From Nigrospora sphaerica (lineage: Eukaryota; Ascomycota; Sordariomycetes; Amphisphaeriales; Apiosporaceae): a stretch of DNA of 64,000 bases. The translations under genes and the position numbers were made by a program. This document shows, piece by piece, positions 44,965 to 55,836 of the stretch (its first letter is position 1; the number at the start of each line of letters is the position of its first letter). The notes beneath the pieces are model-generated. The model had not been told where the DNA came from, made no database searches, and was given only the letters and a program-made list of their open reading frames with translations. The stretch is from positions 3,162,001 through 3,226,000 of the forward strand of contig JAGVVL010000022.1 of NCBI GenBank assembly GCA_018287875.1, in the 5' to 3' direction.

Positions 44965-46783
44965 CTAGACATCCGGCTTGAAAACGCCATCTTTGCAAAG
45001 CAGGACGACATTCTTGAAGAAGCGTCTCCACTCCAAGGGATCGCCCTTGGTCTTCACGAAACGTACCTCGAGAAGCTCTTGTGATGCGGGAAAGTGATAC
45101 CTTTCCACCATGATTTCACCGTAGAGGCCCTGCCGTCGGCCGTCGGCCGTCTTGACCTTGAGCGTCGCCACGTGATCTCCTTGGCCAACGTAGGGGGCAG
45201 CCGAGGGCAGTGGGACATTGAGATTATGCAGAGCATCACTCAGCATCTGTACCAGCAACTGTGGCGGCATGTGGGAGAAGAAGCGTGTGAAAGAATGGGC
45301 AGGCACAATGTCGCGGAATTTACGGGCTTTCTGTGTCAAGGTCAACGGCACGCCCGGCGTCGCCGAGAACTGCGACATGGAGGGCTCCTCGGCCAATGCA
45401 TCTATCAGGCTGGGGCTTTGCGTGTTGTCCGTATAGGCGCCCACGTCGGCGCGGGAGGCGGGCTGGGTGGCCGAGACATTGAGCGCACCCAGCGAACGAA
45501 GCGTGGGGCGCTCCCAGTTAAACAGCACGTCATTGATCGGCGTCTCAGGCTGTGTGGCAGCTATCCTGTAGTCGGTATCGATGTCCATGGCATCGACGGG
45601 CGGCTGTGACTGCGACTGAGAAGACGGTTCCTGGCTGAAGTCGATGCGGAGGTTCTTGAGCATTTGCGTCGCCATGTTCACGGGATCCGAGATTTGACCG
45701 TCAGCCGACATGAACCTGTTGTTGCGGGTGTACCAAGGATGCTGACGTATCTGGGCAAAGGAGAAGCGCTTCTTGGCATCGACGCTCATCATGCCGCGGA
45801 GTAGCGACAGGGCCTCGGTGGGTATTCTCTGCCATAGGCTGTCTGAACTGCGCCCGCCGGTCCGGAGGTACTCCTGGTACTCCCAGCTCTCCTTGGTTGG
45901 CTCGTCCCAAGGTGTGTTGCCCACCAGGAGGACAAAGAGTATCACACCGCACGACCACACATCTACCTGGTCGGCCGAGTATTTGATGACTTCACGAGAT
46001 GTCTTGTCGGCCTTGCCCGAGGCCAATACCTCGGGGGCGACATAGGGCGGGCTGCCACACACGGTGGCGCTCAGCTTCCGTTGGCCTTTGTACTCGAACA
46101 TGGTGGCCATTCCGAAGTCGGCAAGCTTCAGGTTCCCGTCCTGGGACATCAGGATGTTCTCGGGCTTGAGATCGCGATGGGCCACGCCCTTGGAGTGCAC
46201 AAAGCTCACACCGCTGACAAGCTGTAGGAAGTACAGATGGGCGACGTCCTCGGTGACGCCCACGTCGGCCTCGATCTTGTCGAACAGGTCGCCACCCTCG
46301 GCCAGCTCCATGGCGATCCAGCGCCACACGCTGTCCTCACCCGTGGCAAACCACTCGATGACATTGGGATGCGGCCCAATGTGCGAGTGCAGTGACACCT
46401 CCATGGCCATCTGCTTGGTAGAAATACGGCCTTGGCGGACCGCATAGCCCTTGTGAATCAGCTTGACGGCAAAGACGGGCGTGGGCTTGTCCAGCGGCAC
46501 GGCTTTCCGGATGCTGTGAGGGTGTTAGTTGGTGCCGACCTTCAAGGCTGCACGCATGGGGGGTGCTCACGATGCATAAGCCCCTCTGCCAATGGTTTGC
46601 GACACAAACCGAAAGGGCAGGTCTGCAGGCAGTGGATCGAGCTGAGACTGGATCACATCGTGTCAGTGATAGACGCCCATCCCCTTGGGGCCCCATTGTG
46701 GATGGTTTGCGGTCAGAGAGGCCGCTCAGCCACTCTATGAGCCATACGACTCGGCCATGGACATGGAGATGGACGCCGGCCAT
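44965..46783 (-). CDS. chk1: Checkpoint kinase Chk1
   Basis: Main exons 46647-46571 and 46513-44965 join in phase and give 541 residues. The glycine loop TIGRGAYASIRKAV is formed across the 46514-46570 intron. VFAVKLIHKG holds the ATP Lys, AHRDLKPENILM the catalytic loop and LADFGMATMF the DFG; the activation segment ends CGSPPYVAPEVL. After the kinase domain comes an SQ/TQ cluster (SQEPSSQSQSQ, ATQPETP, ATQPAS, NTQSPS, MSQFS), the usual target of ATR/Mec1. The C-terminal regulatory KA1-like region ends WRRFFKNVVLLCKDGVFKPDV with the expected autoinhibitory-domain look. An in-frame stop before 46647 forces another short 5' exon. A candidate uses ATG 46783, donor at 46747 and acceptor at 46648, adding 12 residues, but this first exon is uncertain. 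Confidence 0.92.
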
Positions 46784-48662
46784 CCCATGGGTTGGTACCG
46801 AACGAAGGCGGCGGCGGCAGTTCTTTCTTACGGGCAAGACGCGTCGAAGACGCGAGGAAGACTCACCATGGCGGGCGAGGCGCGTTTCTTTTGTGCCGGG
46901 TTAATTAAAAATGCAGGCCAGACCAAGCCAGTGGATTTTTTTGGGTTTGGGGAACTTGGGCTTGAACGAGAGAGGTTCCAATTGCTGGACGTCGTCTGTT
47001 TGCTGTAGGGCGGGACGAATGGTAATTGATTGGAGGAGCTGCCAGGCAGCACACTCATTGGTGGGGCAAGCCTCGCTATGGACGGGCTATCCATGCCTCC
47101 CAACTAGACTCCTACTGTGTAGATCCGTAACTGACGTACAGATCCATACCCTCCATCTCAGACAGGCTGCGGCACCGCCACCGTCACCACACGAAGACAC
47201 GAAAGTAAGAAGGAGAAAGGTAGACACACAAATGTTTAGAGATATAAGTAGCACCGTTAGGGGGTTGGGGAGGGGCTCATAAAGCACGAGCACCACCTGA
47301 TATCATTCCACATCCACGTGGAAATTAGAATGCGGGGAGGACATTGGCCGCGCCTTTGGGTGTCCGTGCCTGGCCTAGGTGCTTCTTTACGTGGTATGAT
47401 GATGATTTTGCCTTTTGACGTAGTGAAAGTTGATAGGTAAGTCGGTGCACGGCAGTAGCTTGGGCATGTGGGTGTCCCAACATCATCACTGATCCTACTT
47501 CTACCAGTGCTGTTCGGACAGGCGTGTGTTGTCAACGGTCTTTCCCATCCCATACCATACGCAGCACATACGTGAACCGTGTCGTTTCATGGCCGTTTCC
47601 TGTTGTCATCTCTTCTATTTTCCGGCATCTTGAGTCACTCAATGAAGGAGTCTCTGTAAAATGTGCTTGTTCATCCATGCGCATATTCGAGTGCATCTTG
47701 GTTACAACCAGCATCCCCAGTACTCGGCGGCAACCCTTACACCCTACGCGTAAGGAACCCACGGGCATTCTCCCTCACGCAGAAGCGTCGATATATCAAC
47801 AGATCTATGCTGAAACATTTTGTTATCGTATGGCACTTGGAACAGAGCACCTAGCTACGCGATGCAAGTCTCTCCTTCCGTATCTTGCGGTATGTCCGTT
47901 AGGCAGGTTGGTGCGTTAACAGTCATCTGTACAGCTCAAGCAGACCAGCAGCTCTTCTCGATTCACTCTCAGGTACTTTTTATTAAATCTCTATTCATCG
48001 GCGCAGCCCCGGCAAGATGCTATATTTCTCAATCACGATTGCCGAGGTGGTCTTCAGTTTGAGGGCTTGCGGCGGTTACCCGTTGATTGGTGGAGTCGGA
48101 AGGGCAGTTGAAGCGGAACCTACCCGACGGGTGGCTCCCTGCCCTCAGTCAATCTGACTACCGTTGCTAGCGGCTGCGAAAAGATTAACGCGTCGTTCAG
48201 TGTTGGGATTGCGCCGCTCACCTGCGGCTCTGTCAAGAAAATACCAATGTAAGCTTCCCATCATCATGCGTGGGTAGTAGAGACAGAACGGATTCGGGGA
48301 CAGCATGTGGAAAGCCCTGGTGATCAACTTCCACGGTGCCGCTGGGGCTCTGCAATGAACGGTGTCGCGCAAAGGACCAATAGGGAGCTGTGGCGCTTCA
48401 GTAGTTGCGCGCCAAGGGTCGCCCGCAATCAGTGTGTTGTTTCCGTGGTAGGCCCCATCTATCTAATCGCGGTTGCCATAGAAAGGCTTGTTGTTGACAT
48501 TCGGAACTGGTCTTGTACCTCCACCTCTCTTCCGCTTTTCCCTTTGACCGTCTACCATTCTTTCACCCCCCATTCCTCTCCCGTTCCTGTCTCCCACATC
48601 CATTCACCCTTCCTCCGTCGTACTCCGTTCGTCTGTGCCAATTCACGCCATCCCTCGCCAAC
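46784..48662. other. Divergent promoter region between Chk1 and E2 genes
   Basis: About 1.9 kb separating two divergently transcribed cell-cycle genes. Frames are short. A C/T-rich leader (about 48515-48660) precedes the E2 ATG. No additional gene is recognised. Confidence 0.6.
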
Positions 48663-49352
48663 ATGGACTTCGCATCCGAGAATCAGGACGCCGGCGGCAT
48701 CCAGGCTGCTAAGCTCAGTTCGCGCCCAGGAACAGACGCCCAGAGTGTCGCGAAGCGGTATGTCTACACCACGGGTTTCTCACGGGAGCCTGCCCCGGCC
48801 GCGCGGGCTTGCACCGTAGTGCTGACTCTGCCTTTCCACACAGCCTCCAGACTGAGCTGATGACGCTGATGACGTCGCCTGCCCCTGGCGTGTCGGCTTT
48901 CCCCTCGGCCGACGGTAACCTCATGTCCTGGGCCGCCACCATTGAGGGCCCAGAGGGCACGCCGTACGCTGGTCTGACCCTGAAGCTCAGCTTTGCCTTT
49001 CCCAACAACTACCCCTATGCGCCCCCTACGGTCCTGTTCAAGACGCCCATCTACCACCCCAACTTTGACTTCTCAGGCCGTATCTGCCTTGATATTCTCA
49101 AGGACAAGTGGACCGCGGCCTACAACATCCAGACCGTTCTGCTAAGCCTGCAGAGCTTGCTGGGAGAGCCGAACAAGTACGTGTTTCCCATTCAGCATCC
49201 TTCCCCTAACGGAAAGCCAAAGCGCGAAGCCGGTGCTGACTTTGTACAGCGCCTCACCACTGAACGGAGAGGCCGCTGAGCTGTGGGACAAAGATCCCGA
49301 GGAGTTCAAGCGGAAGGTACTTGCGCGCCACCGCGACATTGACGACGAGTAG
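48663..49352 (+). CDS. UBC11: Ubiquitin-conjugating enzyme E2 C-type (UbcH10/Ubc11)
   Basis: Three exons (48663-48757, 48844-49176, 49250-49352) give 176 residues. After a 32-residue N-terminal extension, RLQTELMTLM starts the UBC fold. ATIEGPEGTPYAGLTLKLSF, the HPN motif in IYHPNFDFSGRICLDILKDK with the active-site Cys (about residue 112), and WTAAYNIQTVLLSLQSLLGEPN (read in parts) are diagnostic of the E2 class that serves the anaphase-promoting complex. In animals and yeasts UbcH10/Ubc11 starts ubiquitin chains on cyclin B and securin. The terminal LNGEAAELWDKDPEEFKRKV is also typical. Shared neighbourhood with Chk1 may be fortuitous. Confidence 0.94.
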
Positions 49353-49730
49353 GCGAAAGCGAGAGCACGGCGGGAGATTGCATTGCCTGTATTATTTATA
49401 CCTGAGCGCACATGGAGCATGGCCAGGACCGGCCGGAACGGCGTCACGGTTGTCTTACTTTTTGAATTCCTATCCACGACGCATGATTTGGCCAAATGTG
49501 ATGGGTATCCTTTCTTTCACGACTCAATTCGCTTTGACCTGTGAAGCTAGAATCCATTCGTCATGAAGAAGAAGCCAGACGGAACTCCGAACCCATGCCC
49601 TTCGTTGAGAGAGAACCTGATTTCCATTCGCCTCTCAAGAAATAATCTAGCCCGAAACCGCCGTTGCACACGGCCGGTGGTGCTTGCATCGAAAACCAGA
49701 TTTTTGCTCCCTTGATCGTCATCCGCTGCT
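49353..49730. other. Intergenic between convergent E2 and eL31 genes
   Basis: 378 bp between two converging stop codons. It must hold both 3' UTRs; nothing else seen. Confidence 0.6.
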
Positions 49731-50324
49731 TTACTCCTCGACGACGGTCGTCACGAGACCCTTGGGGTTCTTGACGTTGACGGCCTGAACGTAGCTGTAG
49801 AGCTTCTCCTTGGCACCCTCCTCGTCGTTACGTCGTCGGCTGATGCGCACGCGGAGTCTGTAGGGGACGCCCTTGACACCCTGCTCCCAGACCTTCTTGT
49901 TCAGCTGGGGGTCCAGGCGGACATCGGTGGTGCCCTGTGGCAGGTTAGTTAGCATCGCTAGGTGAGTGTCGTGTTCCCTTCATGGGGGTGCGTCAGGCGA
50001 ATGGGCGGAATGTGGATGTGTGTGAACGGCTGGGCTGTCGGGGCTCGCGGGTGAATGGGGTCGTACCATGGCCTGGTATGCGAACGCCTTGATCTCCTTG
50101 ACGGCCTTGGGGGCGCGCTTCTTGAAGGTGCAGCCGTGCAGCTGGGGACACTGTCAGTATTCGGTTCTGTCGAGGACCTCTTCGTTCTTTGGCTCGTGCG
50201 TCGCGGCGCAGCAGTTTCCGGGCAGACGTACTCTCTTGTGGAGGTGGATCGTGTACTCGCGAGCGACGACCTGCTCCAGGGCGCCCTTGCCGGACGGCTT
50301 CTTTCCCTTAGTCGTCGACGACAT
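49731..50324 (-). CDS. RPL31: 60S ribosomal protein eL31
   Basis: Three exons: 50324-50232, 50141-50067, 49934-49731, all phase 0, 123 residues, the usual eL31 length. The sequence reads [61 protein letters not shown], then [20 protein letters not shown]. The [21 protein letters not shown] and [11 protein letters not shown] blocks are highly conserved in eL31. It is part of the large subunit near the peptide exit tunnel. The N-terminus is basic as expected. Confidence 0.97.
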
Positions 50325-51858
50325 TGCTGCTAGACGGTTGGCTCGTCAGATTCCAAATGTTCTTTCGGCCGGCTGGAAAGAAGGGATCCGAGGCGTAGCG
50401 AGGCTTGCTTACTTGTTAGTTGGTGGTTGTCGGACTGGTGCTAGATGTCGGATTGTTCGCGGGTCGTCGTTGTTGGAAACACTTTTGCGCTGGACCAGGA
50501 ATAATGTCCCAGCAGCAGAGAAAATCCAGGCTTGTGGGATTTTGTGAGTGAGGGCAAGGACGACGGCTGAGTTAGCCAATGAGAGAAGACTGCTAGAAAT
50601 CTAAGTGGGGCAAAGGCTCCCCAGCCCGCTTGCGGCCCTGGTCACAACCAATAGAAGTAGCCGAAGCACCGCAGCTGCAGTCCTCATTTCCCCCCATGGG
50701 TTCTATATATCAAGCAGCCATGCCGATTCCATGGCGCAGTGACATGTTGCCCCGGGCTCCGTATACGACGGCATAATCAAAGACGATTGTACTGGGTGGC
50801 AGGCCACCTGGGTTTGTCCTTAGTATACCACACATCCTCAGCTCGCGCTTTGCTACTACCACCACCGATAACCAGTGCAGGTACCCAGAGAAGATCCGCT
50901 CGAAGATCCGCTCGTTCCAGTTCCCGCTCCATGGTGTGGCTGGACTTCTCAAAGTGGCTAAGGACTGGTGGTCTGTCAGGAGGAGGCAAGTCAGCTGATC
51001 CTGCTAAGTCCAGGTCGGTCGCTTGGTAACTGCAAACACGGATCATCGCACCCCCTGCGGGTTAAAAGCCGCGCCATGTGTTGCGTTGCTTCTGGTGCAT
51101 AGCCAAGTCGGGGCACGTAAGTACTGGGAGCAGCAAGAAACGGGAGGCCATGTACCGTTTGCCATGGCTCGCATGGTCCATTTCCATCCATTCCTGTCTA
51201 GGCCCCCATCCATGTTAAGCCAGGGCGCATCAATTGGTTCAGTTGAACAGCAACGGGGCATCAGCTCCTAGGAGAGAGAGAGCATGGGAAGTCACCCAGT
51301 CAGTCAATTCAATCCTTGCAGCCCTGGTTCCGGGCTGCACGGCGTCTTCCATCACTTCCAAGCCCAGCGAGCTAGTCCAGTCACCAGCCAACCAGCCCGA
51401 CCCAATTGACTGATGGGGATTGATTGACTGCCGCAACCCATTCATTTACTCATCATTTCTCCCTTTTGCCGTGACGTTTAATCTCAGTCTCAGCGTCGCC
51501 CTTGTTCAAGTCGGTGCGACGCCGTCCCCCAATCTCGGGCCCGGAAATCACTCGTTACCTCCAGCCCGTCCAACACTACCGCCCCGTCCCAACGACGTCT
51601 CACTCGTTCCCATCCGCCAAAGCCGTTGCCCACGGACTCGCAGCCGTTTCCTGCCCCCCTCCAGCCTAACCCGTCGCAGCCCGCTGTTCCAGAACCGCAA
51701 AGCGACGAAAGAATCGAGACCGCATCAACCTCCCCGCTCAGGGACCGCAGAACGACTAAATCGGCTCCTACAGCCAACTCTGTGGCCACACTCGAGTCCA
51801 ACCATCCGATCCGTCGGCCCTTTCTATATCACGCGCGCGCCCCCGGCACCCCGTCAAG
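50325..51858. other. Divergent intergenic region of eL31 and RGS genes
   Basis: About 1.5 kb with no gene. It holds a direct 12-bp repeat (AAGATCCGCTCG twice at about 50891-50914), a GA run near 51273 and a C-rich leader (about 51520-51858) before the + strand gene. Confidence 0.55.
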
Positions 51859-53111
51859 ATGGCCTACGCCGGGCACCAACCTCCCAGTCTGCCGGCGAAC
51901 TCGCCGTCGCCAGTACCCGACATGACGCGCAACCGCCTGCCCACGCTCTTCGAGGTGCTCAGCCGCCGGACGCACCCGCCCGTTGATCTGTTCTCCTTCT
52001 ACATCTACATGCGCGACCAGCAACGATCGGTGGATTACCTCGACTTCTGGTAGGCTGCCGTCGATTGGCTTGACTGCCTTTTCGCCGGAATTTCACTGAC
52101 CGGATGCCCAGGCTCGATGTCGCTCAGCACATGTCCCTATGCCGCCATTACGTGCGCGAGCTCAGGCGATCGGTTTTAGTGAGAACCCCCGATGTGGAGG
52201 TGGCCTCGAAGCGCTCCTCGGCCATCTTGGAAGCCATGGGTGAGATGAGAGACAACCCCGCTGGCCCCTCGCACTACGCGACCGAGAAGGAGAGGGAGCA
52301 AAATGCGCAGATGTCGGCCTACCTCCGCGAGCAGCCTTTGACCCCCGGCATGTACGGGCACGATCAATCGCCAGCCAGTAGTCAAGAGCGTCGCGCCAGG
52401 GCCAGCACGCAGCTCAGCACGCCTCACAACATGACCGACTCCAACTCGCCAGCCCATGCTGTCGCTCGAGAGGACATCCGGGCCAGCGCCGAGAAGATTC
52501 TCTACACCTTCCTCCTGCCGGGTGCCGAGCGGGAGATCACCCTGCCCGGTTCTATCACGCAGGATATCACCATCGCCATCGAGCAGGACGGCCGTGACGA
52601 CCCCGAGGTCTTTGACGTAGCTAAGGACTACGTCTTTCAAGCCATGGAGCGTGACGCCTTCCCCGGTTTCCTACGGGCCCGTGCCTTGGGCAACCTGATC
52701 CCCCCTACCATTGTCGCCCGATTGATTGTTGGTCTCATTGCCATGTTTGGTGCCTTCTGGGCAGCTTTCATTCTGATTTTCCTCGATATGTCAAGACAAA
52801 CACGATGCTGGGTAAGGACCCCTTGTGATATATTGCCCCGGCCCGCCTTTTCCTTGGAGCTGACACCCTTCCAGGTTATCCTTCCTTTCACAGTGGGCGT
52901 CTATCTTCTTGCCTCATATCAGTACGCACTCGATCCGATTATGGCCTTGATGGGATTCACCGAGTACACACCTTTTAACTTCTCACGCATCCGCGAGCCT
53001 TACGTCCGCAAACTCCTGACCAAACGGTCGGTAATGGTCCTCGCGATTACGGTCCTCATCGATGCTGCACTCTGTGTGCTGTTCATCCTGGTGCCCGGAA
53101 AGAGACTGTAG
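51859..53111 (+). CDS. RAX1: RGS-domain protein with three C-terminal membrane helices (Rax1-like)
   Basis: Three exons (51859-52049, 52112-52811, 52875-53111), 375 residues. The start MAYAGHQPPSLPANSPSPVP leads into NRLPTLFEVLSRRTHPPVDL and FSFYIYMRDQQRSVDYLDFW|LDVAQH (split over the first intron), an RGS-type start. A long polar loop follows, then ASAEKILYTFLLPGAEREIT and FPGFLRARALGNLIPP close the domain. Three hydrophobic segments come after: LIVGLIAMFGAFWAAFILIF (about 267), VILPFTVGVYLLASYQYAL (about 298) and VMVLAITVLIDAALCVLFIL (about 349). This RGS plus 3-TM layout matches yeast Rax1 (bud-site selection) and fungal RgsD-type proteins. Intron 2 is 63 bp and stop-free. Confidence 0.88.
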
Positions 53112-54869
53112 CGATGTCTTCTCCCGCGGGATCATTCTTACTGCCTGGGCGCAGGACGCGTATAATGATTTTTACGAATACCCTTCTCGTGACTGTAACT
53201 TTGCATCGGCTGGCGCGCTTGTACTGTACAACAGTTCGACTAATTTTCCTTCATCCTCTTTATTTCTCAGCGTCACTTGCTCACAGCTGCCTCGGCGGCC
53301 GGGTCACAAGTGATATGGGCTTTAAGGTAATTCGCGCGCAAGCAGCGCTCTGTACAAGACGTGGTTCATTTTGGGGGGTTCTTTTCGGCGTGGGCGCTTG
53401 CTTGATTGCTGGGGAACCGGATTTCAAAGCATGGATGCTATTAGGTACTTGAATACAGAAGCCGCTGGGCTCTGTCTGACGTCGTTCTCAGTAGCAAGGG
53501 ACATGGGAAGATCACTGCCTTGAAATCGTTGCGCCGAAAGGGCCTTGGCAACGGTTTGTTTCAGTCTGTCTCACCTTTTCTTGCTATGTACGTCTCACAG
53601 CCACAAGCTCCGGGCCTGTGCATAAAAATGCATGACTGCCTTGTACAGCATCGTTCCATAAGAAGCAACAACATCTCACCATGGCTTGGCACCGCTCGGT
53701 GAATACCGGGGGACACTCGGGGACCAAGAGCAGCAAGCCAGACCTACTCTCGAATATAACCGGTTAAATTCTATCGGCCACAACAATTAGCGGTCTCTGG
53801 TTCGATGGCAGATTTGATCGCTTGAGCTACTTCGATGATGCACCTCACGAAGGCTTCTCAGCGAACATGCAACACGCGAGCTTTCGGGTTGGAATGGTTG
53901 CCTCGCGCCTTGTTCACACCGAATCGGGACACCAGCAGATAGGTGGGAAGAAATAGTACCTCGCTTGGGGTCTTCCCCCCGGTGGCCAACTTGCGCTGCA
54001 CCACCGTTTTCATCTTGAGAGTTGTGGCAATCCGCTCGGCGTGCCCTACCTGAGCCACCGTGGGGCCATCAAGGGCGGCCCAGCGAGCACGGCATTCGGG
54101 GGAACGGAAAAGCCCGTCCATCCGGCTCAAGGCCGTCGACGCGCTCCGTGGCCCGCGATCCGGACGGGATCTGGGATACGTAACGCGCACTCGACATGCG
54201 TCCGAAAGTCGGGGTTCGCGGGAGCTCTATGACGACATCCCCGTGTATTCCCACGGCGGTATTCTGGGTCCTTCCAGACCCCGATCCATCCTCGGCCACG
54301 GGGTTCTCGATCCAAGCCACCGAACGTTAATCTAAGCATTCCCCGTTGCAGGAGGACCCTCGTCGGATGGGGGATGAACAGGCACGAGAGTACAGCTTCT
54401 GTGAGGTCTGGTAGACAGTAATGCTTAACTCCACTTCTCTTCTATGCTCCCTATCACATGATGGCAGTAATAGGTTTTCTATCATTCTCCAATCCGTCGG
54501 TTGCGGTGTCCGGTTGTATGTCTCTTTCCGAATGGCAAACTCCCCACGGAATGTCAGCAGAACACAACTAAGGCAAAACCCAAAGGTTTTACCATCTCCA
54601 AAACGAATATGTGGGGGTGTGTCGTATCATCGTTGTATACGTAGGCTGTCTAGCAACTGTGTATGGCCCTTCGTAATCGTAAAGAGGCATGCATGAAAGC
54701 CAAACCCTCCACTGGCCGCCGGTAAGAAGAGGTACTTAACCTAACAGACCACAGAGCAAGACCAACCCGCTGAGCGCGCCTGGCTCTCAGGCTTGGCTAG
54801 AACTTCCGGCCGTCTGCGCTGTTGCTTTCTCTACCTTTACCACCTCGTCGTTGTCGAGGCCTAGTCTTA
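53112..54869. other. Intergenic between convergent genes
   Basis: About 1.76 kb between the RGS gene and the CSN7 gene 3' ends. Frames are short and motif-free. No RNA gene was recognised. Confidence 0.55.
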
Positions 54870-55836
54870 CTAGAGCTTACGGCGACTGGCCCGGCCTCTT
54901 CCGGCACTGCTACTTCCCTCAGCTTCTATGTTTTCATCCAAATCCAGATCCATGGCCTCCTCCTCGTATGTGCTGGCCTCGGTGCCGCTGCCACCCCGGT
55001 CACGCTTCTTATAAGGATGTCCACCGCGGAAGTTCGCCACAGCGCGACTGATTGAGTTGGGTTGACTGCGACTGTGTGCGCCCTTTTCCGAACTCTTCTC
55101 CTCCTCTACAAGGGCACCAGTCTTAGCAGCCCACGCTTTCTTCTCGGCATGGCGCTTGTGGGAGTTGGCCTCAATGGCAGCAATCTGGGCCTCGAGATGG
55201 GCCAGCGTGGTCGTACAGCGGCTTGACCAGTCCTGCAGGGTGGCAAGCATAGTTGGAATAGAGTTGGGCGCCAGGTCTCGTAGCGGCGAGATAGACGACA
55301 CGTGCACCGTCTGGTTGTGGGGGTCGAGTTGCGCCGTGATCAAGTCGGCATACACGGCCGACACAATGAGGTTCTCAACGGCACGAGTGTCGGGCAGGTC
55401 CAGCGACGACTGCAGGGCGGCATATGTAAGATTCCGAGGGTCTTTGGCAAGGGTCAGGAGGGACAGTTGGCGCAGTTTTACGGCCTGCTGCTCCTGGAGA
55501 GCGGGGAGGCCCGCAGTCGACGTGTAATCGCCATATGTACCGTAAGAGAATATTTGCAAGAGTGTATAGTGCGACGCGTATTCGGGGCTTTCGGAAAGGC
55601 TTTGGATCTGGGGTGTCTGTAGAAGTTCGGTGAAGATGTAAGTGCCGGGCGCCGAGGTAGCTCTCGTGACGAGATCGGCGGCAGCGCGTGGTGACGAAGC
55701 CGACTTGGTGAGGGCCAGGAAGGGCTGCCAGTGGTGGACGTTAGAGCCTGGGGGGTTTCTGCACCATCTTGCGGGCTCGGCGCAAGCACCTGGGTTCACG
55801 TACCTCGAGAGCATTCAGTGCCTTGACCTGCTCCAT
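54870..55836 (-). CDS. CSN7: COP9 signalosome subunit 7 (PCI domain)
   Basis: Two exons: 55836-55804 (MEQVKALNALE) and 55724-54870, in phase, 295 residues. The sequence continues PFLALTKSASSPRAAADLV, TYIFTELLQTPQIQSL and YASHYTLLQIFSYGTYGDY, the standard opening of CSN7/eIF3m-type PCI proteins. VKLRQLSLLTLAKDPRNLTY, then DTRAVENLIVSAVYADLITA and LDPHNQTVHVSS form the winged-helix half of the PCI domain. The C-terminal 100 residues are helical, then charged and low-complexity, ending with a basic RGRASRRKL. The COP9 complex removes Nedd8 from cullins and thereby recycles SCF ligases. Length and end resemble filamentous-fungal CSN7. Confidence 0.92.

Noticed and set aside
46758..46764. MSMAES / MAES start for Chk1 with donor at 46747
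   Set aside because: Attractive by protein sense but out of phase with the acceptor at 46648, leaving the kinase frame broken.
54700..54760. Possible small RNA gene near the CSN7 3' side
   Set aside because: No paired stems, box A/B or 5S rRNA core could be identified.
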